A DNA stretch of 64,000 nt from Saturnia japonica (GCA_033032175.1 CM065313.1:14299327-14363326), one strand, 5' to 3'. Shown: positions 34,658 to 47,861, numbered from the stretch's first letter. Translations and numbers: made by a program. Notes: generated by a model from the sequence alone, not told the origin.

Positions 34658-36390
34658 CAACATACATTAAGGCAATAGTTAACACATAATATATCGACTA
34701 TCGTGGAATTGTAAATACTAATTATATTTTGTTCAACAAAAATATTTCAAGTTCATTTTGATAATTAAATGGTATTGCTAAATTAAACGATGCCATCATA
34801 TTAACAAAATATTCAGGTCTTTCACGATAAATACGCTTAGACATCTTGAAGAGATTCAAAACTTTCCAAAGGATGAGGTACATTTTATGGTTATCTCTCC
34901 ATATATGCTCACCATAGCTCACAAATAACTATCACTTAAGAAAGAAGGAAAAGCTAAAAGACATCAGCGATCTCTCAAAAAGTGCTAATTGGCTTAAAAA
35001 TAGGGATCATTTGGGACAAATGGTGTTAAGAGCTTTACAAAAAATCACTGTAATATGGTTAAGGATAAAGTACATTTTATGGTTCTCTCACTATACCGTG
35101 ACTTAAAAATAACTGTCACTTAAGAATGGAACGGGAAAAGCTAAAACGCATCAGTTGTAGTTTAAAAGGTGGTAAGGGATTTAAAAATAGGGAGTGTGGA
35201 GAAAACGGCTATAAAAGCTGGAGTAAGTTCATTACAAAATTGAAGAACTTATTAAAATTCGAATGATCACTAAAATTTTTGTAGGAATGTTGTAATAAAC
35301 ATTTATTGTTTAGAGACATTTGTATGAATATTTTAAATATCTATATTGTGAACTTCAAAGGAATTGAAGTTCTCTTAATTGGAGTTTTCTCAATATATTA
35401 TGTGTTGTCTCTATGCCGTATGAAAATAGCTGTATCCTCTCTGAAATAGATTGAATTCGATGTACAAGAATAAATTGAATTGCCTAAGCCTTAGGCCCTA
35501 AGGTATAAGAGATTTTTATTGACATGAAATTTTTTGTTATCCACATTGCTTTGGTTCCCTTGGTTCCTTCCCATCTTGACTCCTTTATATGTTCTATATT
35601 AATAAAGTACCTAAGTAGTACAAAATTATTTTTCGAATCGGAGCACCCTTAAGCAGCCACAATCGCCTCGTCGCGCGACGTTCATCGAATTCAGTCACAA
35701 ATACGTAAATGAACACGAACGCACTGGATGAATAGAGGCAAACAACTACTAATGCATTGGCGAGCTAGTTTTAATACGTAGCATTTTTAAAGATATAGAT
35801 TATTTAGTATGACCCATAAATTAGTTGTGCATTACAGCTATAATGCGATATGAGTGATTTGATGGTATGTTATCTTTAATGGTTTATCAAGGACAAAATT
35901 ATTATCTGTGTCACAGTTATCAGGTAAGTGAATTGATTCTAACATGTCTTCATATTATTAGTTATGATACACAAGAAGTAAAATTATTTTAGTAACATAA
36001 TATGATTAAAGAACAGTCTAAACAATTAGATTTGCGGCAGCGGAACGGACGAGCACCTAGAACTTTACAAGTAATGAAAGAATGTTAGTTACAATTTTAT
36101 AGATAGAGCGACAAAAAAATCTATTTCTACACATACAATTAATATTTGATATAATAATGGTAAAATGTATTATTATTTTATTTATCGTAGTACGGTAAAG
36201 TGACTGCACTTTACCGGATATTGAGCGCAGTGCAATCCAGTAACAGTGACTACCGTGGAAGGAGTGTAAGTGAAGGACTCCATGTTGTAGGAAGGAGGGA
36301 AACCACTGGCCAAGAGACAGTTCTACAGTTTTAACGTACAGCAAAGATTAAAACGTAGAAAATATCTTAGTTATAATTATATTCCTATTA
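34658..36390. other. Unassigned sequence with a local tandem duplication
   Basis: A diverged direct repeat of about 150-185 bp occupies 34870-35190: GTACATTTTATGGTT...AATAACT.TCACTTAAGAA...AAAGCTAAAA.....AAAAATAGGGA occurs in both halves. About 35660-35760 (CGCGACGTTCATCGAATTCA) is less AT-rich and may be a dispersed repeat. No gene seen. Confidence 0.45.
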
Positions 36391-37042
36391 CTAGCTGTGC
36401 CCCAAGGTTTCACCGGTGTTTTTATCAGACAAACAAAGCTCCACCAACGCACCCGTCATATCATAATTTTATTGTTCTCACTTCCCGCAAGTACAAATTA
36501 CTTTAATTTTTTATTGTCTTCTAAACTATGTATCCAAATAACATGCTATATAGGGCAACATTTTACTTTATATAATTTTCTTTATGATGAGGTAATTTTT
36601 ATTCGTAAGTATTAATATGCCATGCCTAAAAATATTGTCAAAAATCAATTTTTAAATTTCAACAAAAAATAACGCAATGTATCATATTGTTGCGTATATA
36701 CATATAAGAGATACGCATATGCATTTGCTGACTTTTTGTAAATATACTAATGATCTATTATTTTTGTACAACATTATATTTACGTATCATTAACCGTTAA
36801 CGCCAGCGCACGCGGATAAAGCAGTTCGGGAGGGCTACCACTTCCGACTTACTTAACAAAAATCAATGTTTAAGGCTAGCTCAGATTTGCTGTTAGATAG
36901 TCTATACTATTCCTCGTGAGTTTGGCTATCATATTATACAAAAAGAATTTTTCGAATTCAACTGGTAGTTCCAGAGATTAGCATGTTTAAACAAACAAAA
37001 AACTTTTTCGCTTTATTATAATAATATAGACATATATATAGA
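36391..37042 (-). mobile_element. Non-autonomous Helitron
   Basis: On the minus strand it begins TCTATATATATGTCTATATT at 37042 after A and ends with a GC-rich hairpin and CTAG at 36394-36391 before T (GGTGAAACCTTGGGGCACAG then CTAG). No coding capacity. A further 5' end of the same type (ATACTTAGTATTATAAAAAG on minus) lies near 37346, suggesting a second fragment at about 37150-37346. Confidence 0.65.
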
Positions 37043-37346
37043 TTAATTTATTATAATAATTTCAAGAGTGATTTTAAAACCTCAGTATAGAAAAGATACA
37101 AGTAGCACCATAAAATATATTATTATGGTTAAAAATGAATATCTTAGGAGATATAACAGTTTTTAAACTACTCGGCAGCAAAATAAAGAAAGTTTCAGCA
37201 GATTTGGAATTGCTTTATTAGTGCCTACGACCCTCTCTTTCTCGCTTTCATGTGAAAAGTTGAATCTGACTGTTACATCCACAGATTAGCAATAACAAAC
37301 AAATAAAAAACAATCTCTTGAGCTTTTTATAATACTAAGTATAGTT

Positions 37347-39675
37347 TAATTTGTACCTATACCTATTATTAGTTTTAACATGTTTGATATGAGTTTCTCT
37401 TTTGTGTAGGTGCTGACAGCTAATGTGGATTTAACTTCGTCTAGCGCTGCATATGATCATATTATAATAAAATTATGAACGTATATTTATAATTGTATAA
37501 GTATATATTGTAATTTAACATTTATATATTACTGAACCTTACCTACTACTTTTCGTAATGGTTGTGTAGCGGTCACGTAGAGACTGTGCGGGTGTCCCAT
37601 TTTTACTAGGACCGACTATATTTTATTTCTAACGGGGTTCGTATAAATTGCCTTGCTTTGGTAAATAGGTTCTGTATATGCGCGACGCAATATACATCAT
37701 TATCTTCTTCCTTTTTTTCTCATTATGATAAGAGGACAAGAAGTTGTAATATCAATTAATAAAAATAAATATGGGACACAATTTCACACATGGCCATTTA
37801 ATTCCAAGTTAAAAAAGTTTTGAACTTAAAATTAAACCTAACAACATAAACTTTAACTTAAAGTTGTTACTTATCTGCTGATAGGTAAAATGATGAAAAC
37901 TGAAGTTTGTAATTTGAATGAGGTAAATCTTTGTAACTATTGATCCACAAAAATTGTTTGTTAGTACCTATTGGTTTACAAAAAAACATCTTATTAAAAG
38001 AAAGCTACGTTTAAGCTAATAGTTCTAATATGATTTATTGTTATTAAGTTCTATATCGTAATTTATGCATGCGAAGTACTACGATAATTATAATAATTAT
38101 TTATTATATTTAGGTCTAGCGATATACAAAGTTAGTAATTTAATATTTATAGTAGTATTACAATACATGAATGAGATTGAACTGGGTTTAACGACATAAA
38201 TTGACTATTAAGGGATTATTAGGACCAGGTGTAATAAGCAAACAAGATACTAATAAATCCTATATCGGATGGTTGTGCATAAATGTTTCAATGTGTATTT
38301 ATATAAAGGTGGGAAGTAAGGCAGGGCAGGAGAGTCAGACCAGACTAGGGCCTCTGATCTGAAGGGTCTAAAAATTACAGAAGAGAATGAGATATTTGGA
38401 ATCACCAAGGATTAGAGAGATAGTAAGGAGTGCAAGGCCCCGTACGTGCATACTGACTGTTACGTCCGTATGTAAAGAAAATGTCGTCATATATCGCGTA
38501 AATAATTTATTCGTATTTAGTGAAACAAAATTCAAACAAACTCACAATACTGATCTTCATTAAACTATGGTACTATGGTCGTACTTTCTTTCTCTGCTCC
38601 TCTTGCAAATATCTTCCTTTTTATCGCTTGTTTTTTTTTTCCACTTCTTTGTCCAAAATAGAGGTGCCTCGGGAACACGGCTCGTATAACAAAATAAAAG
38701 GAGTCTCGAAATCACTAGAAAATTCTCGCCTCGTACTTTACGTCATTACTTAAAAGGGGAAGTGTTCTATTTTTACACTATTATTTTTTAGATGAAGTAA
38801 TCGAAGCAATAAGCTTTGAATGTGTGAGTGAAACATAATGTTTTAAGTAACTATGAATATATACTCGACTTTTCGAATACATTCTAAACGAGTCCAGATA
38901 TTTCGAGAATAGTGAAGTTTTTCTACTTTTACTCAGTTAACAAACCTTAAATAAAAATGGTTTATCCGTTTGGGATCTACGATGCCACAGACGGCCCACA
39001 CGGTTACCCAGAACACAGTGATAATTAATATAATACACATACACCTCTTTGTTTGCATTTGCGTCGAGGGTTTAAAAGGTCGACTGAAAGTTCCAAACAT
39101 ATTTATATATTTTACTTTCTTTTATAGTTTTTATAATAGAATGGTTGGATTCCAGAAATGCGAGACGGCCATCTGGCGAAAGTACCACGGCCGGGGGCCT
39201 TTTTTGTTTTACCGCTTCAGGACTCCGACGGGCTCCACTGATTTTATCCACTTTAGTATCTCTTTGGTACATGATGTAAGGAAAGAAAATCCTTATATTT
39301 TACCTTTTTTTTCCAATTTGTATAATACCTCTGACAATACTGTCATAACTCAATACGTGTTACTGAATTTAGGGGTTAACGCCTACGATCATCTAGAAAA
39401 AATAGCAATGTCGTAATATACCTAATGTGATTTATGTGATGTGATGAGCATAATCGTAATATATATACATCTATATATGTACATGTCAGCTGTTTAGATA
39501 CCATAATACAAGCTTTGCTTATTGGAATTATAAAAAGTAAATACTGATTATATGACTTATATTTTAGAAAATCATTGACAACCAGGGTCTCGTTTCATGT
39601 TTATGATAGAGCTTATTAAAAAAACGCATTTGTGTTGCTGCAAAAGTGATATTTTTAAGAAATAAAGTTCTTAAA
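37347..39675. other. Non-coding stretch, mostly unassigned
   Basis: AT-rich. The 148-residue frame at 38970-39416 crosses a short GC-rich patch (39160-39235) that looks like repeat sequence; it has no motif and atypical composition for a host exon. Nothing else could be assigned. Confidence 0.3.
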
Positions 39676-40603
39676 TCTAGAAATACGACCAAAACTGTTT
39701 AGCAAACAATAATTAAGGAAACGGGAAAAAATAGGAAAAATAATAATTCTCTTAATCTAAATATCGAGGAAGTACATATCTCAAACTGTTCAGAGTTATC
39801 AACTGTTTTCCAAAATTATTTCACAAATATACCTGTAGAAGTAACCAAGAATATAAATATCGTCACCCCATGGTGCCGCATCACTTTTGGAAAATCTGAT
39901 TGCACCTTTAAATTCTAAATTCAATTTTACATCCATTAGCGCTGGTGAAATAATAAGAACTTTAGAACAATTAAATTAAAAAAAAAATACAGATAACATT
40001 TGGGGAATGTTAGTAGTAGTAGTTCAGTCCTTAATTATCAATATTTCACTATATCTGGCATATATTTAATCAGTGTATAGAAACAGGAACTTTCTCTAAT
40101 ATAATACGATTAAAATAAGTAAAACAGTTCCATTGTTTAAATCAACATGTAGAAGTAATCTTGGTAATTATAGACCGATTTGTATACTTCCTTCGATTAA
40201 GATTTAGGAGAAAATTATGCTTAAGCACCTAGTAGAATATTTTAATAAACACAAGATGTTGAATGGTCGGCAGTTTGATTTCATGAAATCGAAAATTCCA
40301 TCACTAACGCTGGTGCAACGCTATAAGTCATATATCTGGGGCATGGGAAGAGTAGCAGGATGCAATCGGTGTATTTTGTGATCTCTCAGAAGCTTTCGAC
40401 TGTGTTGACCACACCACGTTGATATTCAAACTAAAATATTGTGGTATTTGTGGACCTTCTCTCGCCTATCTAATTTCTTAATTAAAGGACCGCTGTCTAA
40501 AAGTACGTGTAAATGGGGCAACCTCTTCGGGTTCATTCGCTAGAATCAACGTCCCTCAGGGATCGATTTTGGGGCCATTTTTGGTGCTCGATTATATAAG
40601 CGA

Positions 40604-41367
40604 CTAGCGACCTGCCCCAGCTTCGCCCTGGTACAATTTACAAAGTGGCGTTTTTATGTTTAAAAAACCTGATTTAGAGTTTATTGTTTTAATATTGACA
40701 GTTCATAACTTCATAACTGCCTCATTAGCCTAGTAGTCTTAAATGCGGCTGCTATGATCGAGGTCCTAGGTTCTATTCTCAGGTCGAGCAAAGTGCTATT
40801 GGGTTTTTCTACGAAATTATCAGTAGCAGCTTGGAGTTAGGCTTTTTGCCCGATTAATGGCAATAAGCTCGCCTCCTATTATATGGGATCTAAAACATAC
40901 CCTGTGAAATGTAGGTGTACACCTCTGCCTAATACTTCGGTGCTGCCGGCGTAATGGTATGTTATGTTCATCTTTTTTTCTTTTTCTTCTTAATTACGAA
41001 TAGTGCACAAGCTCGCGTCGCGTAGTTTATCATAGGTTTTTTTAATGTAGTATTTTTTCGTCGAGAATAATTTTGAATTCGTGATAACTTCTATGGTATT
41101 GTGTGTAAAGGACAGTCTTAATCTACATTAAATATCCAAGTTATCCAATGAACTTCGGGTTAGCTAACGTAAGCGCCCGAAAATCATTTTTTGACGACTA
41201 TATTACAAATAATTGAATTTTCTCTATTGTACTAAACTTAATTGGAATATAAAAAAAATCTAAATGTTAGTGAAAACCGCATTAAAATCCGTTGTGTAGT
41301 TTAAAAGATCTAAGCGTATATAGGGGACAGACAACGAAAAGCGACTTCATTTTATACTATGTATAGA
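40604..41367 (-). mobile_element. Helitron inserted in the LINE, itself carrying a SINE
   Basis: On minus it starts TCTATACATAGTATAAAATG at 41367 and ends with a GC-rich segment and CTAG at 40607-40604. The host bases on either side give an A|T target, and the LINE reading continues on both sides. It contains the SINE at 40719-40968. Confidence 0.75.
40719..40968 (+). mobile_element. tRNA-derived SINE nested in a Helitron
   Basis: Same family as 34397. Box A TAGCCTAGTAG and box B GGTTCTATTCT are slightly mutated. It ends GTAATGGTATGTTATGTT, like the other copies. Confidence 0.82.
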
Positions 41368-41535
41368 TATAGATCTACCGCTGTAGCGCGCTGGCGGTTG
41401 AAATCGATGCTGACATCGTTCTTTTTGCAAGTGAAAAAAATAGATTCGAAGCTTAGGCAATTAAACAGTACAGTTAAAATCTCTGAATGGTTTGCTTTAA
41501 ATAATTTACTACTAAATGCAAACAAAACCAACGTA

Positions 41536-42833
41536 CAGGGTGGGCCAGAAAGATTTGCGAAATTTAAAAATAATAAAAAAAACTAAATACAATACACACA
41601 CACATCTATATTTCAATTAAAATAGACATCTGGGAAATGTATTTCTTAAAAATTACATCATTCAGGTGTGCACCATCTTGTTGCAAACATTCCTCGAATC
41701 TGAACCTCAAATTGGTAAAAACTCGCTGACACGTTGCGCGAGGAATAGCTGCAATTTCTTATCGGATATTTATCTTCAAGTGGTTAAGTGTGGCTGGGTT
41801 ATTGAAATAGACTCTACTTTTCAGGTATCCCCACATGGAAAAGTCCGGTGGCATTAGATCCGGACTTCTAGGCGGCCATGCAATGTCACCTCGGCGCGAT
41901 ATCAGTTTCTCAGCAAACATCTCGATTTCGGCCGCTAACGAAACATTAGATGTATGGCATGTCGCACCATCTTGTTGAAATCACGTCGTACGATTATAGG
42001 CTTCAAATTGTTGCAGTTGCGGAAAGAAAAAATCCCTTAACATGGCTATGTATCGGTCAGAATTTACAGTGACAGGTTGTCTTTGTTGATTTTTAAAGAA
42101 ATATAATTCCGTTTGCTGATATGGCTGCCCAAACGGCTACTTTCGGCGAATGCATAGGCTTTTGATGTTTTGCACGTGGGTTCTTTACAGCCCAGTAACG
42201 GCAATCTATTTATTAACATGCCCATTTAAGTGAAAAAGGGCTTCGTCGGAGAATAGAATATTGTTAAAACTCTGAAAGCGTTCCAACATTCTTTCAACAA
42301 AAACTCGTCGTAAAGTTGGGTCATTTGGCAGTAATTCCTGCACAAGTTGAATTTTATACGGTTGCAAATTCAAATCTTTCAACAAAATGCGACGCAAAGA
42401 TGTTTTGGACACCACAAGTTCAGCTAATCGCTTGCGATTCGAAAGACCAGGATTACGTTGAATTGAAGCTCTAACTTGTTCAATTGTGTATTCCGTTCTT
42501 GTTGACCTTGGGCGTCCCGCAGGCTTCTGTTTGAGAGTCGAACCAGTAGCTTCGAATTTTCTGACCCACGATCGAATCACACTTTCCTTCGGACACTGAT
42601 TTACGTCATGTAATCCAAACTCACGCCGAAATAAACGTCGAACAATAGCACACGAATCACCATTTTTATAATAATGTTTAACGCAGAATGCACGTTGCAC
42701 TCCGGTGAAGCGGTTCATCTCGACTAAATTTCCGAGAACCGAGCTTCTCATCCCCACCACCCGTGCTGCCCCCGCTCATAAGGTTCAAACGCAAGAGTCT
42801 TTTTAAAATCGTACGCCTTTCTGGCCCACCCTG
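41536..42833 (-). mobile_element. DD41D Tc1/mariner-superfamily transposon in the LINE
   Basis: Ends CAGGGTGGGCCAGAAAG (from 41536) and its complement CTTTCTGGCCCACCCTG (to 42833) are perfect over 17 bases, and TA flanks both sides (41534-41535, 42834-42835). Removing it restores LINE text across the junction (LNANKTN followed by KFPLPNVRR). Length 1298 bp. Confidence 0.9.
41606..42718 (-). pseudogene. DD41D transposase (rosa/VISITOR-like), frameshifted
   Basis: The minus-strand frame starts MNRFTGVQRAFCVKHYY (an upstream in-frame Met at 42760 also exists). The N-terminal part is intact to about 42206: a helix-turn-helix with VIRSWVRKFEATGS, then AGRPRSTR and LSNRKRLAEL. The first catalytic Asp is in LFSDEALFHLNGHVNK. 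After a frame change near 42205, CKEPTCKTSKAYAF-equivalent text continues as an alternative frame. QQDGATCHT gives the second Asp and SPDLMPPDF the third, 41 residues apart, which marks the DD41D group. At least two frame changes and a stop near IREEI make it inactive. The full length is otherwise retained to TAG near 41606. Confidence 0.82.
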
Positions 42834-43602
42834 TATTAAATTTCCGTTGCCCAATGTTCGGCGTGTTGATAGTAGCTATCAAAATAGGTTAGGGTGCTAC
42901 TTTGATTACTTTCATAGCTTAATGTCTTATGGTATTCTGTTGTGAGGTTCAGCAGCCAAGGAAGATACTATACCATAATTTTATTACAAAAGCGGGCATT
43001 CGTTCAATCTACAACCTAAGACCTCGCGAATCACTAATCATTCCAGTAATGTAGTATATTAGCTTCGCCCTCCCAATACACCCTTGATAAATTAATGTAT
43101 ATTCGCAAAAACTTAGTCAAGCTAGATTTTGCCAAAAATCAGCACAATATTAATATTAGAAATAAAAATAAATTAGTCGTACCGTGTTTTAGACTTAATA
43201 GGTCCAATAAAAGTTTTTAGGTAATAGGGTCAGGTTTTATATTAAGATCCCGAAGAATATTACTGATTCGCTGGACAACAAGCAGGTTTTACTGTCAAAA
43301 GGTTATTACAGGGTGGATCATTATGTGGACGATAGTGATGGCTGGATGTGACTCCTTCTCTGTGCATCCACTAAATTATTATTGTTGTTTATATTATATT
43401 AACACTTGTACAGTTGGAGAAAAAGATAAACCCGATCGAGTTTCTTACCGGTTCTTCTCGATGACTGGGATGTTTTCCGAACCGGCAGTAGTGTTTTGAC
43501 ATTCATATGTGCCTTCTTAGGGCCTAAATTCCATAAAGATTTTTTTGATTTCGATGTTGAGCCAATGACCGTGTGTGAAATTGTATCCACATATTTATTT
43601 AT

Positions 43603-44792
43603 TTATATAATTTTTTAAATAATTTATTATTTTACAGCAGTATATAATAAACTATTGCAATTATTAACGTGGGCTGGTAGAGATCTGTTCTCGACTAGGT
43701 CACGATTCGACCACCTGACATATTGACTCTCTTTAGGTTTGTCGCGTTTGGTCCGTCTAATCACTAAAAGACGGATAAGTGACATTTATTGATTTTGGAT
43801 TTCGTAGACAGCGCGAAGACGCAAATTTTTCTCTATCGGCCAGTCTGACCGATATGACAGCGGCGACCGATCATAATTTGTTGTTTTTGGATTGTACTGT
43901 GCTTATCATCAGCAATAGTAACATCACTTTGTCGTGCTTTTGTTAAAAATATTATATTTATACTTTGTCATATCTCACAAAATGTTTATAATATATTTCA
44001 AATTGAGACGGGGAGCTCGTTTTGTTGGCCAGTAAAATCTCCTGCCCGCGTACTTGGTAATAAAATTTATGTCACACACAAAAAAAAAATCTAATGTCGG
44101 GGGATAACATAATCATAAAACTTACTGTTGCAAAGTGCTGGCAAAAAGCTACTGGTCTATATGAATAGATCTGTAATTTTGTCTGTCATATAATTTTTTT
44201 TCTCCGTAAATTAACGCTACACATACTGTACTAGTATAAAGAACAAGAATATGCCCTTAAAATATTTTTGTTATATGCATGTATGTCCGGATTTAAATCA
44301 AAAATCGTTTGACCGATTCTTACGAAATTTTATACATATAATAGGCAGCTTATGTCAGTGGTCAATTGATTGGCTATAAAAATTTTCAATAATATATTTA
44401 GAAGTCATAAAACAAATCTTTTTTTAATTATATCTTAATCGTTTTAATGAAATTTTATACACAGGAAGTATATGTCATTATATAATCGATAGTTTAAACC
44501 AATTGTCAGTAGTACTTTAGAAATCGTAAAAAAGTTTTATTTTCTCACCCGAAATTAATATAAATTGTACACGAAAAGTACATTGTCACTCATCAATTGG
44601 TAGATTATATGAATTGTCAATAATATAATTGAAAATAGAATTACGGAATGAAAATAATTACAGAGTAACAAACGCGTACGGAGCCGCGGGGCACTGCTAG
44701 TTAGTATAATTTTACTCAATCTTATTATTTTTCTTTATTTGATTAAAAAATATCTTTATCATAATAAACAAAATTTGCAAAGAAAACACCTA
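43603..44792. other. Unassigned, with LINE 3' and Helitron fragments
   Basis: GACAGCGGCGACCGATC...GGATTGTACTGTGCTTATC at 43855-43910 resembles the sequence just after the LINE fragments at 55320 and 58230, so it is probably the 3' end of the same LINE family. A Helitron 3' end, GGAGCCGCGGGGCACTGCTAG, lies at about 44681-44701; the preceding sequence from about 44270 has the style of such elements (GTTTGACCGATTCTTACG) but its start was not placed. Confidence 0.4.
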
Positions 44793-45187
44793 TCTATATA
44801 ATTAATAAAATTGAAGTGTCTCTTTGTAATGTCAAAATAACTGGTTTTTACTAAATTCATATGATGATATAGGAAGTAACTTAGACTACTTTAATTTTAG
44901 AAAAAGAATTAGGGTTCGGCACAAATTAAAAAAAAAACTGGACATGGTGAATCAATTCAGGCCCTTAAATGGCTTATGCTGAGTAAACCATAAGAGATAT
45001 AGTAATTAATGTACCAAATAATTGTAGGCATTAAAAATACCTACAAAAAATTTCGGGAGAGTATACATCTATCTCCTAAGAAACGCCTACAATAAGCATT
45101 TTTGTTTTTAAAATAGCTGGGAGCGAGGGAGCAAGATTCGCGCGGGCATTCTATAGTCCACGTGAGCGAAGCCACGGGCACAGCTGG
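44793..45187 (+). mobile_element. Non-autonomous Helitron, relative of the one at 14230
   Basis: Starts TCTATATAATTAATAAAATT and ends GCCACGGGCACAGCTGG before T; CTGG fits the CTRR ending rule. It shares GAAGTGTCT, ATGTCAAAATAAC and GTAAACCATAAGAGATATA with 14230 and 47284. No coding. Confidence 0.7.
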
Positions 45188-47283
45188 TATAAAATAAACA
45201 CAAGCCTCGTACCAACAGCCTCAAGAAATAGTTAAAAAATAATTGTTATATTCAATTTCATTAAACTTGTCACTTGCCAGTAAACCGGTGATTTCGCACT
45301 ACCTCATGTTATTTTTCTTTAACAAAACGATATCTTTTGTGTGTCAAATCCAATATGACCTCATTCACGCGAAATTTCCCGAAAAAATCATGTTCCTCTG
45401 TCGTATTGTGATAGTTTAAAAGCTAAAACCCGACTAGGGAAAAGTCGTGTTCTGAAAAGTACCTCATTGAATATAATATGACGTCACATAACTAGCGGCC
45501 CAGTGAAGAGCACATGACCTACATGTGACATCACCCAGACATTTTATGTGTTAAATTTACGTAAATATGACAGTTATGATGTCAAATTAAGGCAATGTGT
45601 TCCCTGGGGGACAATAAAACGCTTATACCGATACCTCTTTTGTGAAATTATGATATGTATTTTAGAAGATATAGTACATATATAGATATCAGGTACCCAG
45701 GTACCAGTTAGGTTATTGGAACAACTCGTAAAAATTAATAGATTGACCGATATATCTAAACTAAAAAGTAAATCTACCAAAAGGCTGGTAAATAATCGTT
45801 TTAAACAAGACAATTTATAACAAAAAAAAAAAAACCAAATTCAATGAATGTTTATTTTTTTATAGATGCTCAGCCATAACTTCTATGTTTTTTAACAGAT
45901 TTAGATGATTCTTTTTTTATTGAATAGGATACCTCAAGGGTGGACCCATTTTAATTTCGCTGGCATTGGACCTTCAACGTAGTAGATACACCAGGGAACT
46001 CTTCAAAATCGTTAAAGTTAGTTTTCTTTTTGTAATAAATTGTCTTGTTTTAAGTCGGTTAAAGGAAAAGTGTAGATATTCAAATAAAATGTAGTTTGAA
46101 TTTGTAACCTATAGTTTCTTTCTTATTCTTTGAGTTTTGTTTGAAGTTTTACCAATCTCCGATACTACCAGTTACATTTGAAAATAGCCGTCTACGTAGA
46201 ATATAAACATATAAAGAGGAAAAATTTATGAACTATTTTTTCTAAACTGTTCTCGGGTACTTTTACTTAAGTACATATAATACAAACTATCTTCTCCGAT
46301 AAATATGGAAATCTGAAAATACAAGGATTAAAAAAAATATAGGAATTATAGGAATATAGGAATTAGGAATGAATTAAAAAACGCGAGGTACTTTTTATTT
46401 CTTACCAAAAACATAAAAATGAATTTTCATATGCCTACTTTGAGAAATGATGGGTTCTCCATACAAACTTTTTCAAAATCAAAATCATCCCCTATATCAC
46501 TTCTTCAAGTTTTATTTTCGCAACATTAGTAGCCTACTCCTTCTCCAAGGTCTGTATCTCAAAATAATCGAAATATGTTCAGCGGTTTAGCCGTGAAAAT
46601 ATAACAGAAAGACAGAAAGTGTTACTTTCGCACTGAACATATTAGTTTGTATTATTAAGGAAGGTTATAGGTTATATATAACATCACACTACGACCCTTA
46701 GAAGTGGAGTAATCACTATATTCATTCATTTTCAAAGTTTTATGTTACCTTGTTCTCAAAGAACATAATATCATTGTATTAATAGAAGTCTCTAGCGGCA
46801 TTATATTTATGTAATGACATAACTTCTACGGCACACGGTCAGCGAACAAATAATGGGCGAGTTAAATGTCAACACACAGAGGCAACAACCTCGACTTGAT
46901 TCACAGTTTAATTGGCGAAACCCGAGCAGACACCATTTGAGCTTGCCTATAGAGACTTAAAATATTTATTATGGGAGTTAAGGCTTATACAAGCGAAGTA
47001 CAATCCAGGGGCTTATAAACTTCTATAGTTCTAGTCTTATACAGACTAAAAACTACGGAAGTTGAGGTTTATATACGACAACGTAAGTTCAACGAATTAC
47101 GGGTATAACTCTACATTCAGTATGATTTTTTTTTGCAATTATAAGGACTAAGATTTCATGAATTAACAACTTTTAATTTTCTCTTTAGACATTGTTTAGT
47201 CATTTTATGTAGTTAATGGATCGACTACAGCGCCACCTATTGGATCCTAGCACAGCTATGAATCATCGTCTCAATAAAACAAA
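45188..47283. other. Non-coding stretch, nothing assigned
   Basis: About 45860-46080 and 49800-49980 share short phrases (ATACCTCAAGGGTGGACCCA versus CATCTCAAGGGTG, both followed by TTTAATTTC), so a diverged dispersed repeat is likely. About 46560-46670 (GTGAAAATATAACAGAAAGAC, TAGTTTGTATTATTAAGG) looks like one end of another repeat. No gene seen. Confidence 0.35.
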
Positions 47284-47795
47284 TCTATTACTATTAATAA
47301 AATTGTAGTGTCTGTTTGTAATTTCAAAATAACAGTTTTTTTACTTAATACATATGAATGTACATATATACCATATATGTAACAAAACACTAATTTCTAA
47401 AATGCTAGTCTATCTTTCTGTCTCTCTGTATGTTTGTTCCGGGTAATCTCCGAAACGGTTGAACCGATTTTGACGGGACTTTCACTGGTAGTTTGCTGAT
47501 GTTATAATAAGGAGTAACTTAGGCTACTTTTACTTTAGGTGAATAATTATGGTTCCGCGCAAATTAAAGAAAAACTGGTTATGGTGGATCAATTCGGGCG
47601 TTTAAATGGCTTACGCTGAGTAAACCATAAGAGATATATCAAATTAATGTACTAAAATTCAGCGAGTGCATATGTCTATCTTCTAAGGATCACCCACAAT
47701 AAGCATATAACCGGGAGCGGAAGTAGCAAGATTCGCGCGTATGCCCGGTCGGTGGTATTCTGTTGTAGTCCACGCGAACGAAGTCGCTCAATCCA
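47284..47795 (+). mobile_element. Non-autonomous Helitron, 3' end lost
   Basis: Starts TCTATTACTATTAATAAAAT after A. Its interior gives the intact version of the segment interrupted at 14459: GGAGTAACTTAGGCTACTTT followed directly by TACTTTAGGTG. The 3' hairpin is degraded at GCGAACGAAGTCGC and no CTAG follows. Confidence 0.65.
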
Positions 47796-47861
47796 TCGAC
47801 AACCTGTTCAGAAGTTACACGATCATTATAACAGATTCTAACGGACGCACATTAGATTTTT

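Larger units (their letters stand above)
39676..43602 (+). pseudogene. Jockey/CR1-like LINE, decayed and interrupted twice
   Basis: Reverse transcriptase text can be followed in pieces: VPLFKS.CRSNLGNYRPI near 40125-40185, LKHLVEYFNKHKMLNGRQFDF near 40215-40280, then LSEAFDCVDHTTL and VPQGSILGPF near 40380-40580. A Helitron (40604-41367) interrupts here. Coding resumes ADIVLFASE (the FADD catalytic box now reads FASE, near 41420) and ISEWFALNNLLLNANKTN (to 41535). A DD41D transposon follows. After it come YFHSLMSYGILL (near 42900), then RAIRSIYNLRPRESL by frame change, and NKNKLVVPCFRL and GYYRVDHYVDDSDGW near 43300. The 3' part has CGAGTTTCTTACCGGTTCTT and an ATTTATTTATTT tail. Many stops and shifts; dead. 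Confidence 0.82.

Noticed and set aside
38970..39416. 148-residue open frame
   Set aside because: No motif, low-complexity Phe/Tyr/Ile-rich translation of AT-rich sequence, and a GC-rich repeat-like patch in the middle.
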